The notes: generated by a model not told the origin, from the letters alone. DNA of 64,000 nt from Vanessa cardui (GCF_905220365.1 NC_061146.1:9241538-9305537), one strand, 5' to 3'; numbered from the stretch's first letter, positions 10,400-21,499 are shown. Numbers and translations are program-made.

Positions 10400-10988
10400 A
10401 CGTTTTCAGTACTGCCAGTTTAATTAAATAAATATAATTGCATAGTATAGGACAAAGTCGCTTACTGTCTGTTGCTATGTATGCTTAGATCTTTAAAATT
10501 ACGCAACCGATTTTGATGCGGTTTTAATAGATAGTGTGATTCCAAGACAGTGATCATTTTAGGAGTTTCGAATGTGATGTCGTTAATAAACAAATTATTT
10601 ATTGTTTATATTTTATTGAGTCAAGATATCCCAGTTGTTAGAACGCGTGCATCTTAACCGATGTTAGCGGGTTCAAACCCAAGCAAGCACCGCTGATTCA
10701 TGAGCTCAATTTGTCTTTATAATTCATCTCGTGCTCAGCGTTGAACGAAAACATCGCGAGGTAACCTGCATGTGACAAATTTCATAGAAATTCTGCCACA
10801 TGTGTATTCCATCAACCCGCATTGGAACAGCGTGGTGGAATATGTTCCAAACCTTCTCCTCAAAGGGAGAGGAGGCCTTTAGCCCAGCAATGGGAATTTA
10901 CAGGCTGTTGTTGTTGTTGTAATAAACAAATTATGTATTAAATAGTATCAGTATTCATTTAAGTGCGAAGCCGGGGCGGGTAGTTAGT
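10400..10988 (+). mobile_element. Helitron-like element H2, split by SINE-A
   Basis: The left part includes acgcaaccgattttgatgcg and gtttcgaatgtgatgtc. The right part ends in gcgaagccggggcgggtag followed by TTAGT, close to the CTAG-type 3' terminus of lepidopteran Helitrons. SINE-A sits between them. The element is non-autonomous; its 5' boundary is uncertain. Confidence 0.5.
10599..10919 (+). mobile_element. SINE-A with 15-bp target-site duplication
   Basis: Complete from gagtcaagatatcccagttg to the (TTG)n tail. The 15-mer taataaacaaattat occurs at both 10584-10598 and 10920-10934. The SINE head starts only at 10618, so 19 extra bases lie inside the duplication at the 5' end. Confidence 0.85.
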
Positions 10989-11245
10989 ATTTGTTAATTT
11001 GCTTCTTGGTTTCGTGTCACAGATATGATGGAACGTTAATATTTCTCACAATGTCTATGGATGACGTGACCACTAACCATCAGCCATTCGTTAGTCTGTC
11101 TACCTATTTCAATTTAATAGAAAGGCAATGGGTTGAACACTCCGTTGGAATGAAATTGCCTTCGCTATATACTATGTATTACATAACAGGCACAATGGAA
11201 TAAATTAACAAGAGAATATGAAATTTATGTGTTTAAAATCGAGCT

Positions 11246-11523
11246 TAGCTGAGATGGCCCAGTTGTTAGAACGCGTGCATCTTAACCGATGATTGCGGCT
11301 TTAAATATGTTCCAGCACTATATATATGTTCTTAATTTGTGTTTATAATTCATCTCATGTTCGGCGGTGAAGAAAAACATCGTGAGGAATCCTGCATGTG
11401 TCTAATTTCATCGAAATTCTGCCACATGTGCATTCCGCTCTGTCCAAACCCTCTCCTTAATGGAAGCGGAGGCCTTATCACAGCATTGGGAAATTTACAG
11501 GCTGTGACTTTACTTTACTATGT
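11246..11523 (+). mobile_element. SINE-A, TTTAC-tail subfamily, with internal deletions
   Basis: The A box is intact and the B box is damaged (gcggctttaaata). About 40 bp around the acccgcattggaacagcg block are lost. The tail is gactttactttacta and the ctccttaatggaag subfamily marker is present. Confidence 0.8.
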
Positions 11524-11739
11524 TTAAAATCATGTATGTATTAAAACAATAACAAAATATAGTTTTAAAGAGATATATATAGGAAAAGTTCGCCTGAATA
11601 ATGACGTATTTTCCTTTCATGACCATTCCAACCAGTCCAGTTTCGGCAGTTTTTCCAAACCGCTACGACTTGGGAACCTTCTAACAAAGAGCGTAGACTA
11701 TTCTAGAAGGCTGCAACGATCCCACATCTGCAAACATCC

Positions 11740-11960
11740 CGGTGCTGTTGTACATGGTCGTCCTTATACCAATTTACTTGGGGGTCGGCGCAGCATGCCT
11801 TCTCCCATACTATGTAACGTTATCTTACAAGTAACATTCTTTCCAGCCATATCATCTTTGACATAAACCATCCATCGTTTCATTTGTCGCTTCTCTATAT
11901 CCATCCACGTTCAGGCTCAAAACCTTCCTTACAGTATCTTCCTCATTGCCTCCACATAGT
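11740..11960 (-). mobile_element. RTE-type LINE 3' coding fragment
   Basis: The minus strand resembles the family seen best at 58742-58990, whose protein end reads RGRPRKRWMDC. This copy is damaged and lacks the (ATG)n tail. Confidence 0.6.
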
Positions 11961-12045
11961 TGATCTTTAAAATCTCTGGTCTAAATAATTCAAACTAAGC
12001 TCTTTATTTTTTTTAAATCGGCTCAGTAGTTTTTTTAGTTTATTC

Positions 12046-12048
12046 ATC

Positions 12049-12083
<35 letters not shown>

Positions 12084-12150
12084 CACCCACGTACACACAC
12101 ACACACACACACGCGCGCGCGCGCACACACACGCGCGCACGCACAAGCAC
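12046..12150. repeat. CA/CG microsatellite
   Basis: About 100 bp of alternating purine-pyrimidine, mainly (CA)n with (CG)n blocks (acgcgcgcgcgcgcacac). A truncated SINE-A follows directly. Confidence 0.95.
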
Positions 12151-12265
12151 CTCATCCACAAACCCGCATTGGAACAGCGTGGTAGAATATGTTCCAAACC
12201 TTCTCCTCAAAGGGAAAGGAGACCTTTAGCCCAGCAGTGGGAATTAACAGGCTGTTGTTGTTGTT
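12151..12265 (+). mobile_element. SINE-A 3' part
   Basis: Begins near caaacccgcattggaaca and ends with aggctgttgttgttgtt. The 5' two thirds are missing. Confidence 0.85.
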
Positions 12266-12663
12266 TACAGACACACAGAGTTACTTTGACATTTATTATA
12301 TTAGTATAGATTATTTGCCAATGCGTTGTAACTACACAATTTAATTCTGAGGATAAAAATACGTTAGTGTGTAGGAAGCCTCCCTTATATAATTAATTAC
12401 CAGTAGGAGGGAGCTCGGTCTCAGGGGATTGATATACGTTCTTAATCAAATTTCGCATAGTTCGTGGCTGTCGGGCTCACCTCACGACAATCTTAACCGA
12501 ATATTGCGTGTTCAAATCCAGACATATGCCAGTGTTTTTGTATGTTTCATTAAATTTATGATTTGTCTTGTGTTCGGTAAAACGTCGTGAGGAAACTTGA
12601 GGTTGGGTAAAATGTCACTTGTCGATACAACCCAAGCACATACAAAATAACGTTTATATTTTT
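12266..12663. other. No recognisable feature, possible SINE-A traces
   Basis: A weak SINE-A-like stretch is visible at about 12480-12600 (cttaaccgaatattgcgtg, then gtcgtgaggaaact), too decayed to delimit. Confidence 0.35.
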
Positions 12664-12945
12664 AGGAGGTAGGGCCCAGTGCAAGCTCTCTAGGTTCCAC
12701 CACTCGCTCATCAGATATTCTACCATCAAACAATAGTACTTAGTATTGTTGTGTTCCGGTTTGAAGGGTGAGTGAGCGAGTGTAACAACAGGCACAAGGA
12801 ACATCTTAGTTCCCAAGGTTGGTGGCGCATTTACGTTTATGTTTAATGTTTTTTATAGTGCCGTTGTCTAAGGGCGGTGGTGACCACTTACAATCCATGA
12901 TGCATGGACCTTTTGGTCCATATGCTGTCCGCCAATCTATAGCAT
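12664..12945 (+). repeat. REP1, full length
   Basis: Runs from gaggtagggcccagtgcaag to ccgccaatctatagcatga. The blocks are in order, with moderate divergence. Confidence 0.8.
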
Positions 12946-13416
12946 GAAAAAATAACACACATTTATATAATACAATAGATGAAGTAAATAAAAAATCGAG
13001 AGCAGAATTTTACATAATCACTACGTGTTTAAATACCGGTAATCAATATCTAATTAAGATTTAAATATTAATTACAATTTAAATTAAAAGCAAACACAGC
13101 TTACATTTCAATAGCATCAAATATTATTTACATGGAAATAACGCTGATCACATTCATAGTCCAAATTTCAAGCGAGTGAAACTGTGAAGCACTTTCAGCT
13201 TTGAGCTTATTTGTGCCCTAATGAGATATAGTTCCAGAAACCTAATGAAACCTTCTTCTAGATAGGTTTTAGACCAATGTTGATGACGTCATAATCACCA
13301 AATCACATGAATAAAAGTTAAGAAACCAATTTTCAAACTCAAATAATTCTACCTCAAGTATAATCAAAGTGTCTATTCTAAATTTCAGGAAGATTAGAGC
13401 CATAGCGTTTATAAAC

Positions 13417-13938
13417 AGAAATATTAACTATTCGTTACATCGTCAATGTGCCACCAACCTTGGAACAACAACAACAACAGCCTGTAAATTCCCACTGCTG
13501 GGCTAAAGGCCTCCTCTCCCTTTGAGGAGAAGGTTTGGAACATTTTCCACCACGCTGTTCCAATGCGGGTCGGTGGAATACACATGTGGCAGAATTTCTA
13601 TTAAATTTGTCACATGCAGGTTTCCCCACGATGTTTTCCTTCACCGCAGAGCACGAGATGAATTATAAAGACAAATTAAGCACATTAAACAGAGGTGCTA
13701 GCCTGGATTTGAACTCGCAATCATCGGTTAAGATGCACGCGTTCTAACCACTGGGCCATCTCGACTCACCACACCTTGGGAACTAAGATGTCATGTCCCT
13801 TGTGCCTGTAGTTACACTGGCTCACTCACCCTTCAAACTGGAATATAATAATACTGAGTACTGTTATTTGGCGGTAGAATAACTGATGAGTGGGTGTTAC
13901 CTACCCAAAGGGGCTTGCACAAAGCCCTACTTACCACC
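13417..13938 (-). repeat. REP1, split by SINE-A
   Basis: Left part 13417-13463, right part 13773-13938. The reversed 3' end is missing. The interruption falls in the ccaccaaccttggg block. Confidence 0.85.
13464..13772 (-). mobile_element. SINE-A nested in REP1
   Basis: A near full-length copy that starts with the (AAC)n tail. It is flanked by the 7-bp duplication accttgg at 13457-13463 and 13773-13779. It is younger than the REP1 copy that hosts it. Confidence 0.9.
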
Positions 13939-14374
13939 ATGTTTTTATACCTGCTTATTTATGGTCAGCAAACCTTTTCATTAAATACCCATGTTATGGG
14001 AAAGTATTATAAACTTCAAAATTCCACCATTATTTATGATATGTCAGAATATTTTTCCAATTATTTATTTATTCAATAAAATTGGTATCAAATTTTCATC
14101 AAGAAATTGCAATGTTCGTAAAATAATTCCAAAATGTCTTCCATTATTTAAGCCCAGACATATTTGAAGAATTCGTGTTTACACAAAGTTACCTACGTAG
14201 AAGTTCAAGTTAATTATACGATGTACTTGGATCGAAGAGATTGGGTCCCTCTCGTCCTCTCAAAGATCACAAAGGGAAAATATTTGTTGTTTGCTATTGA
14301 CTAAGTTAACAAAAATATTGTATTCATTAACAGACGAATTACCAATGGAGATTTCTTAAATAGCTCCGAAACTT

Positions 14375-14570
14375 TTTAACCGAAGATTGTCAGTTCAAAG
14401 CATTAATCAATTCGTTTATTAATAATTCATCTCGTGTTCGGTAATTAAGAGAATCTTCATGACATTTATGTTTACAACGACTTGGATTCGTATAATGCGA
14501 TGGAATAGGCTCCAAAATTTTCTCCTCACAAGGATTAAGCCCAGCTTTGGACCTTTTAAATGCTGATACG
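14375..14570 (+). mobile_element. SINE-A, strongly decayed
   Basis: Recognisable only by the order of blocks: ccgaagattgtcagttcaa, attcatctcgtgttcgg, cgatggaataggctccaaa and agcccagctttgga. Confidence 0.5.
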
Positions 14571-14756
14571 ATTTCGATATTAATTTGTGGTATGAAAGAA
14601 GTTATCATTTATCTTCAAACACACACACACATTTAAACAATCATTTTATAAAACCCACACACAGAAACCTAAAATTCGAATGACGATATTAAGAAAAAAA
14701 TTCAAGCCTCTTCTTCTCCTTCTCAAGAGGAATTGCAATTCCATAATAATACATTT

Positions 14757-14985
14757 TTTTATAGTATAATTAGATGGACAGGAAAATGGATCGACTGATG
14801 GTAAGTGGTCACCACCCTTAGATATTAGTACTGTAAGAAATACTAACTATTCCTTACATTGCCTATGCTAAGCCTTTCTGTGTCTGTTGATATACTGACT
14901 TACTTATTCTGTATTCGGATCAAGTAGGATATATTAGGGGTGGATGGTACCTACCCGCATAAGGTAAGGCCTACCTCCAAGTAAG
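14757..14985 (-). repeat. REP1, decayed
   Basis: Contains ctgatggtaagtggtcacca, the aactattccttacatt block and a damaged ggtacctacccgcataag end. Confidence 0.65.
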
Positions 14986-15185
14986 GCAATACGTAAGCAC
15001 GATCTTGCTATTGATATTCCTATAAATCAAGATTTTATCCAGATCTTTGTCCAGTTAATTACAGTGTGATCGCATTTTCCTTTTCCTTCTTAATTAAGAA
15101 CTGTATCACAAAGTGATAAGATTTTTCTCGATTGTTTCACTTTTCGTGTCGATAAATTTGTTTAATTATAACGCCTCCAAGAAAG

Positions 15186-15372
15186 ACAGAGAGCTGATAT
15201 GACCCAGTGCTTAGAACACGTGCATCTCAACCGATGATTACGGGTTCAAAGCGGTGAAGGAAAACGTCGTCACAAAATCCTTAAGATGTTGTGCTGTGTG
15301 GTGACAAATATCCTCCAAACTCTCTCCTCTAAGACATAGCCCAGCATTAGGAAATTTACAAGCTGTTGTGAA
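15186..15372 (+). mobile_element. SINE-A with internal deletions
   Basis: Head agctgatatgacccagtgct with B box gggttcaaag. A deletion then joins the head directly to gcggtgaaggaaaacgtcg. The 3' end is agcccagcattaggaaattt. Confidence 0.75.
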
Positions 15373-15654
15373 ACTACATCATCGGTATAAAAATCATCAT
15401 AGTTCTAGACTAATATATACGACGATTCCAAGCAAGAATCCCTACACTAACCTCCTCATTTTCCTGTTACATCTTCCTTCTCAGCGTCAAACTCGTATCT
15501 TATCACTATTTGGTCCAGTGGCAAAATTTTAGGCCCCAGGTCCCAAAGCTGTAAGCAAGTTTTTGGGTTTTCCTGATGTAAGATTCTCAGTATCCGCTCT
15601 GAGTCTTAAAGTTGGAAGACAAATTGCCTCGGAAAGGACATTAAGCTGTTGTTT

Positions 15655-15815
15655 CAGCAGCTGAACTGTTTCCAGTCGCATCGGAATATGCCGTTCTTTC
15701 GGTGTGTATGTGAATACAGAGTGTTTCTGTGTTTGCGCACAAACTTGTGCAGTACAATACGTCCTGCTTAGTTTTTTTAGAATTGCCATCATGGCCGAAA
15801 TCAGTGGACATCATC
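15655..15815 (+). repeat. REP3 dispersed repeat
   Basis: Shares blocks with 23325-23445 and 26730-26990, including a tgtgtttgcgcacaaacttg segment and gtcctgc leading into a ttgccatcatggccgaaatc end. I recall this as a common lepidopteran repeat but cannot name it. An 87-codon minus-strand frame (15529-15792) overlaps it and I do not support it as a gene. Confidence 0.5.
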
Positions 15816-15944
15816 ATTACCTCAGACAGCAGTTACTTTTACCTTTCTTATAAAACTAGGTCAGTTAAATAGGACAGATTCAAACCTGAAAACAGGACAA
15901 TTATTTCTATCGCTTATACATTTTTATTCATTAACTGGCAATAC

Positions 15945-16192
15945 ATACATACATATACATATGGGACAACATCACATACATTACTCTGATCCCAATGTAA
16001 GTAGCTAAAGCACTTGTGTTATGGAAAATCAGAAGTAACGACGGTATTACAAATACCCAGACACGACAACATAGAAGACTAATAAATTTTCTACATCAGA
16101 TCGGCCAGGAATCGAAACCGGGACCTTGGTGTGGCGTGCCCATGAAAACCGGTGCACACACTACTCGTCCAAGGAGGTCGTCGATAAAATAT
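15945..16192 (-). mobile_element. SINE-B, full length
   Basis: Begins after an (ATAC)n-rich tail at gggacaacatcacatacatt and ends with the A-box region gtgcacacactactcgtcca. Well preserved. Confidence 0.85.
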
Positions 16193-16539
16193 AAATCCAT
16201 CTGTTCACATACAAAGGAGTGATATCGATTGTTTGTTTCTTTTAATAAAAAGTAAATAAAATTTTTTAATAAAACAAAAAAAACAATATTTGATTCGTTT
16301 TACGATTCCTTAAAAAAAAATCTTCCGAAAATTCTGCAAACAGAAATTTAAAAAAAGAATGTTGCCATCACATGGCACAAATTAATATGTAAAGGGAGTA
16401 TGCGGCTCATGTTATGAGAAACGATTTGAGCAACGTTAGAATTTAAATATCGAACTTTGGTTTTCATTGCGTTCCATTTAAATGCGTTCTGCGTTACCAA
16501 TTGTGGCCTAAAAGTCGTTAAATAATCAATGCCTAGATA

Positions 16540-16752
16540 AAGCCGAGATGGCCCAGTTGTTAGAACGCGTGCATCTTAACCGATGATTGCAGGTTCAAAC
16601 CCGGCAGTCGGCGGGGAGAGAAAACATCGTGAGGAAACCTGCATGTGTCTAATTTCAACGAAATTATTACATATGTGCATCGTGGTGTAATATGCTCTAA
16701 ACCTTCTCCCCAAAGGGAGAGGAAGCCTTAGCTCGGTAGTGGGTAATTGCTT
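16540..16752 (+). mobile_element. SINE-A with internal deletions
   Basis: A and B boxes are intact (gatggcccagttgttagaac, caggttcaaacccgg). About 80 bp of the body are missing between the B box and ggagagaaaacatcgtgag. Confidence 0.85.
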
Positions 16753-17327
16753 CGTTCAGTGTTCTACTTCGAAGGTTGTATGAGCCATACCCACTTTAAA
16801 TTTAAAAAAGTCTCGCAAATGTCAAATCAATGACATCAGTAATAGTGACAATAAGTATGTAGTTAAAAACATTTATAAGGACAATAATTTTAATTTAAGT
16901 TCATAATAGCGTATTTTTATTATTTGCTTAAACATATAATACGTATTTATCTTTCTATAATCACGTAAAAACTACTGAACTTACCAAGAGTATGATAATA
17001 CTCAGAATCGTTTGTCATGATTAGTATTTTTCAATTTAATGTCCAATAAAATATAGAATTCTATAAAAAGGATAATCGTTTGAAAATTTTATTCCATATT
17101 GATAATAAAGTTAGGAATAAAACTTCGTCGATTCAATACAAGAACATTGTAGCATCTTGTATTACACGCTGAACGAAAGGATGAACAATTTCAAGAGTTC
17201 TTCCCGAAGTTACGGAGGGTAAAGTTACGAGAACTGGATATATACGATTTATTGACGTATCACACAGAGATACATCGAAAGGATTGTAATATATAGGGAT
17301 TAAAATTGATTATTTCCAAGAATGTAA
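16753..17327. other. No recognisable feature
   Basis: AT-rich with no repeat identified. A gtaagt donor-like hexamer on the minus strand near 16990 has no convincing partner acceptor. Confidence 0.45.
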
Positions 17328-17495
17328 ACTAATTAATATGACTGTACTTTTAATTGTTGACAAAGAGTAACAACTGAGTTTCTTGCTGGTTCTCCGTGGT
17401 AGAATATACTTTCTGAATCGATGGTAGCTTCACTTAATATAGTTGTTAAATGACGATTTAAAAGTGCCTAAAAAGTATTTTTTAATTTATATCAC
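17328..17495 (+). mobile_element. LINE-tail fragment
   Basis: Contains aattaatatgactgtactt, gtagaatatactttctgaat and ggtagcttcacttaatat. The hexamer tail is degraded. Confidence 0.65.
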
Positions 17496-18102
17496 TGACA
17501 ACTTTGGCTGTGTCGCAACCAGATTACGAGAAATTCTGGTTCTATTATTCTCAACTAAACAAGAAATACATAAACTTAATTAGTATAACAAATGTAAGAA
17601 TTTAGGAGCTACTGATTCGTAGGATACTGGATTATATAACGGCACAATGGCCCTAAAAGTTCGTATACAGCAAGCTTGAATCCCAAGGTAAAACATAGAC
17701 TATGTAACCCATCCAAATTCAAAAACTTGGCGTAAGAAGTGAGCGATGACTGGTTCATTAAAAATAAAAATACTAAATTAAATAAACCCTTATATTAAGA
17801 TACCACAAAACAACTAGCATTGAGATATATACGTTCAAACCTATAAGTTATTCCAAGCATCTGATAATAGCCTAAAAATATTACATGAAGATTACTGAAT
17901 GATACTTTGGCTAGATGTGAAACCATTAAGATAAGGCCATTATACATATCTTGTTTACCTGTTTGAAATGTGAGAGAGTTAGTAATTATAATCACTAGGG
18001 ATGTGTATAGATATCACAGCTGGTGATTGGATTATGGAATAGGTTACATGATCATTCTGATCATGAGAAGCTTCACAGACGATTGTAACTTGTATGACAT
18101 AT
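17496..18102. other. No recognisable feature
   Basis: AT-rich DNA. No repeat or exon recognised. Confidence 0.45.
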
Positions 18103-18366
18103 ACTTGGTTGTAGGGCTTTGGGGTAGCCCCCACCCACTCATCAGTTATTCTACCGCCAAATAACAGTATTCAGTATTGTTGTGTTCCGGTTTGAAGGGT
18201 GAGTGAGCTAGTATAACTACAGGCACAAGGGACATAACACCTTAGTTCCCAAGGTTGTATGTAAGGAATAGTTAATATTTCTTACAGCTTCGTTGTCTAT
18301 GGTGATGGTGACCACTTACCCGATGGTGGCCCATGTGATAGTCCGCCAACCTATTCCATAAAAAGA
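18103..18366 (+). repeat. REP1, nearly full length
   Basis: Runs from ggttgtagggctttggggta to the 3' end at cgccaacctattccataaaa. Confidence 0.85.
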
Positions 18367-18424
18367 TTTAAAAAGGAACGCGTATATCTTCTTTCAAAAT
18401 GATAATAACAAACCATGCTAGAAT

Positions 18425-18560
18425 TATAAATGTGAAAGTAACTCTGTCTATCTGTCGCTCTTTCACTACCACTTAAACCACTGAACCGAATTTAACGAAA
18501 TTTGATATGAAGCAAATTTGAGCTCCAAGAACGTATATAGACTAGTTTTGTCTAACATTT
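18425..18560 (+). mobile_element. Helitron-like fragment H3
   Basis: Shares with 60186-60362 the order: taaatgtgaaagtaactctg, ctgtctatctg, a ccactgaaccgaattta block, a gaagcaaatttgagctcca block, and tttgtctaac. Assignment to Helitrons rests on the CTAGT-type end of the other copy. Confidence 0.4.
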
Positions 18561-18567
18561 GATAACT

Positions 18568-18778
18568 AACCTCCCTGGTCGAGTAGTGTGTACAACGATT
18601 TTCATGGGTACCCCACTCTGGGTTAGGACGAGTCGATTTAGAAAAAGTTTATTAATTTTCTTTGTTATCTTGTGTCTGGGTATTTATGGTACCGTCGTTA
18701 CTTTTGATTTTCCATAACACAAATGTTTCAGCTACTTACATTGGGATCAGAGTATTGTATGTGATGTTATCCAATTAT
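18568..18778 (+). mobile_element. SINE-B, full length
   Basis: A-box-like ctggtcgagtagtgtgtaca, a damaged B box, and the end gtgatgttatccaattat. Confidence 0.8.
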
Positions 18779-18781
18779 AGA

Positions 18782-18962
18782 TTTGACTGAGGTGTATAAC
18801 ATTTTAAATTGACATGGTTAAATTTATTATTAAAGTGATTAATTTCGGGATATTTACATAGTCTCGTGAACAAGACATTCGTAGATAATGTCGAAATATC
18901 GAGCTCCACCGACCAAAAAAAACATGGTAAATATCCCGAAATTAATAACTTTGACTGAGGTG
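18782..18962 (+). mobile_element. Palindromic element P2 with hammerhead-like core
   Basis: Arms of 26 nt at 18832-18857 and 18927-18952 pair at 24 positions (core aatttcgggatatttac). The 13-mer tttgactgaggtg lies at both ends (18782-18794 and 18950-18962) and may be a target duplication. The loop carries stem strands CTCG...CGAG, then GACATT...AATGTC, then GAAATATC at 18863-18903. This layout parallels the P1 elements at 52.1 and 60.8 kb and the hammerhead motifs reported in Penelope-like elements. Confidence 0.55.
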
Positions 18963-19394
18963 ATTCTAAAACGCGAGCGATGCATCGGTAACAGCTGGTA
19001 TATCACAAAGCATCTCAATGTGATACGGCAAATAAAGTTTCTGAAACACATGTAACTGTCGCAAAAGTTTCACACAAGTCATTTCCTCCAGTGATATTTA
19101 CGTTTTTTTCGTTTCGAAGAGATTTTTACACTTCAAAATGTTCGCTGTCAAAAGTTTCACGACGACGGTTGTTTGTGTAGCCCGAGGCGTTTACGGATAT
19201 CTTTATAAATATTTTGAACAATGCGAAAATTTTCTTTTATTTTTTTTATTTTCTCATAATGTTTATGTCAATTATTTTCGAGACCATTGAACAGTATCGC
19301 CTTTTTTGTGAAATCGATTGACATTATCTCGTTGAGCAAAAACTGGCTTTATCTTGTAACATTTGATCTGTCAATCATATTTATTTAAAGGATC
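18963..19394. other. No recognisable feature
   Basis: AT-rich; nothing identified apart from T-rich runs near 19230. Confidence 0.4.
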
Positions 19395-19580
19395 ATCATC
19401 CTCCTTCATCCCAATATTATTTGGGGTCGGCGCAACATGTCTTCTCCTTCCATACTTCTCCGTCAGACGTCATCTCACAAGTAACATTATTTCTAACCAT
19501 ATCATCTTTCACACAATCCATCCATCGTTTCCTTGGTCCTCTACCTCTATATCCATCCACATCCATACTCAAGGGCTTAT
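19395..19580 (-). mobile_element. RTE-type LINE 3' coding fragment
   Basis: Starts at the (ATG)n tail (atcatcatcctcc on plus) and matches 58742-58990 through tccatccatcgtttccttgg. The minus-strand frame is broken. Confidence 0.65.
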
Positions 19581-19635
19581 TATTTATTATTTATATAAAT
19601 GAATTTTTAAACAATGATATGACTGTGGTTAGTCA

Positions 19636-19886
19636 GCCGAGATTTCCGAGTGGTTAGAACGCGTGCTTTTTAACTGTTGATTGCAGATTCAACCCCATTC
19701 AAGCACCACTTAATATTCATGAGCTTAATTTGTTTCTCGTGAAGGAAAACATCGTGAGGAAAAATGTGTATTCCACCACCCCGAATTGGAACAGCGTGGT
19801 TGCATATGTTCTAAATCCTTCTCCTGAAAGGCTGAGGAGACTTTAGCCCAGCAGTGGAAAATTTACAGGCTGTTTTTGTTGTAGCT
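19636..19886 (+). mobile_element. SINE-A
   Basis: Head agccgagatttccgagtggt, B box cagattcaacccc, and 3' end ggctgtttttgttgtag. About 60 bp of the middle are deleted. Confidence 0.85.
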
Positions 19887-19939
19887 TTTCAGAGGGGTAC
19901 TTACCCCCTAGGTATGCCCGATTTCTGTCCGTCTTCCTA

Positions 19940-20160
19940 CATATAATAAAATTGTCTTTTTGTAATATAAAAATAACCGCTTTTTGCTAAATGCATATGC
20001 GTATACACTCGGTACATATACTAAAATGTCATTTAAATTTTTCCATCTGTCTGTTTGCTTCGGCTAATCTCTGGAACAGCTGGATCGATATTTACAGGAC
20101 TTCACTGGCAGAAAGCTTATGTAATAAGGAGTAACTTAGGCTACAGTACCTATAAATTAT
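19940..20160 (+). mobile_element. Helitron-like fragment H1
   Basis: The best H1 5' portion: ataataaaattgtctttttg, aaataaccgctttttgctaa, ggctaatctctggaacagct, and ataaggagtaacttaggcta. Confidence 0.5.
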
Positions 20161-20746
20161 TTCAATGAAATCTAATTTGATGTTTTACATTTCACCTAAT
20201 CTATTATGGTCACGTTTTTACACCATAAAATACATTTAGATGATTTAACTACGCAATAATGTATTTTATTTTATAAATAAATCGCCAAGATGGCCGTCCG
20301 ATGCCGACGATAATGGCGGTAATTTTTTAAGTGATTCAGTCCATTTAGGTTTTTGACCCTTATTAATAAAATTACGTCTGCCTGTAAAATAAATAACATA
20401 TAAAATCTTATTACGCATAAAACAAATTATCAGATATATAATTAATATAATTTTGTCATTTATTTTAAAAGAATAATTATGCTTAATACTTGTTGTTACA
20501 ACAACAACAACAGCATGTAAATTTCCCACAACTGAGCTAAGAAGTCCCTTTGAAGAAGGCTTGGAATATATTCCTCCACGCTGTTCCAATGCGGTTTGGA
20601 ATACACATGTGGCAGAATTTCTTTGAAATTAGACACATGCAGGTTTACTCATGATGTTTTCCTTGACAACCGATTGCGAGATGAATTATAAAAACAAATT
20701 AAGCACATGAATCAATGCTGCTTGCCTGGTTTTGAACCCGCAATCA

Positions 20747-20940
20747 AATCAAAATCAAGATCAAAATAAACTTTATTCTAGTAGGATTTTACAAGCAGTT
20801 TTGAATCATCATTTTACAATTAAGTTACCACCTATTCGGAAAGTAGATAGAGTAGAACCGGCAAGAAACTCAGTAGTTACTCTTTCTCAACATTTAAAAA
20901 ATACAAAGTCATGTTAGGCAATACAATTATTTAAATTAAT
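20747..20940 (-). mobile_element. LINE-tail fragment nested in SINE-A
   Basis: Starts with the hexamer tail (aaatcaaaatcaag) and extends to aattaatatc. It interrupts the SINE at cgcaatc. Confidence 0.8.
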
Positions 20941-20957
20941 ATCATCATTGGTTAAGA

Positions 20958-21093
20958 ACCAATGATCCATGATGAGTCCACCAACCCGCATTGGAACAGC
21001 ATAGTGGATTATGTTCCAAACCTTCTCCTCAAAGGGAGAGGAGGCCTTTAGCCCAGCAGTGGGAATTAACAGGCTGTTGTTATTTGTTGTTTG
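20958..21093 (+). mobile_element. SINE-A 3' part nested in another SINE-A
   Basis: A truncated plus-strand copy flanked by the 11-bp duplication attggttaaga at 20947-20957 and 21094-21104. Its 5' junction forms a 10-bp perfect palindrome (atcattggtt / aaccaatgat). Confidence 0.75.
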
Positions 21094-21499
21094 ATTGGTT
21101 AAGATGATTTTCTGACATCTGATCATGAAAATTCAATAGATTCGAACCTTGTTATCGGTTCAGATTCGTCCTATCTAATTACTGGATAGATGGTATCTTT
21201 AGCTAATATAATGAGATGAAATACAATACGACATTGTATGCTAATTACGTTGTTTCAATGCATGATACAGACTCGATTTGAATGTGGATTAATTATTTCT
21301 CTATACCCACCGAGCTTTTGGCTTCGTTCCATGATTTTTTTCTTTTATCTAACTTTTATCTAAATTAACGGCTCTTTACTAAACGTATGTGTATGCATAC
21401 ACGGTATACGGTATACTCGTATATACTAAATTAATATTTTTTTCAATTTTTGTGTGTCTGTTTGTTTCGAATAATTAATCTCCGGAACTGGACTTTGAT

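Larger units (their letters stand above)
20495..21115 (-). mobile_element. SINE-A, split twice
   Basis: Body 20495-20746. The tRNA-like head is cut by a LINE-tail insertion at 20747-20940, and then, 6 nt later, by a second SINE-A. The head resumes at attggttaagatg from 21094. Three insertion events are therefore ordered here. Confidence 0.75.

Noticed and set aside
10620..10690. tRNA-like A and B boxes at this and about twenty other SINE heads
   Set aside because: They are parts of SINE-A or SINE-B elements with long unrelated bodies and tails. The segments do not fold as complete cloverleaves, so no true tRNA gene is called.
15529..15792. 87-codon minus-strand frame as a gene
   Set aside because: It overlaps REP3 and has no recognised domain.
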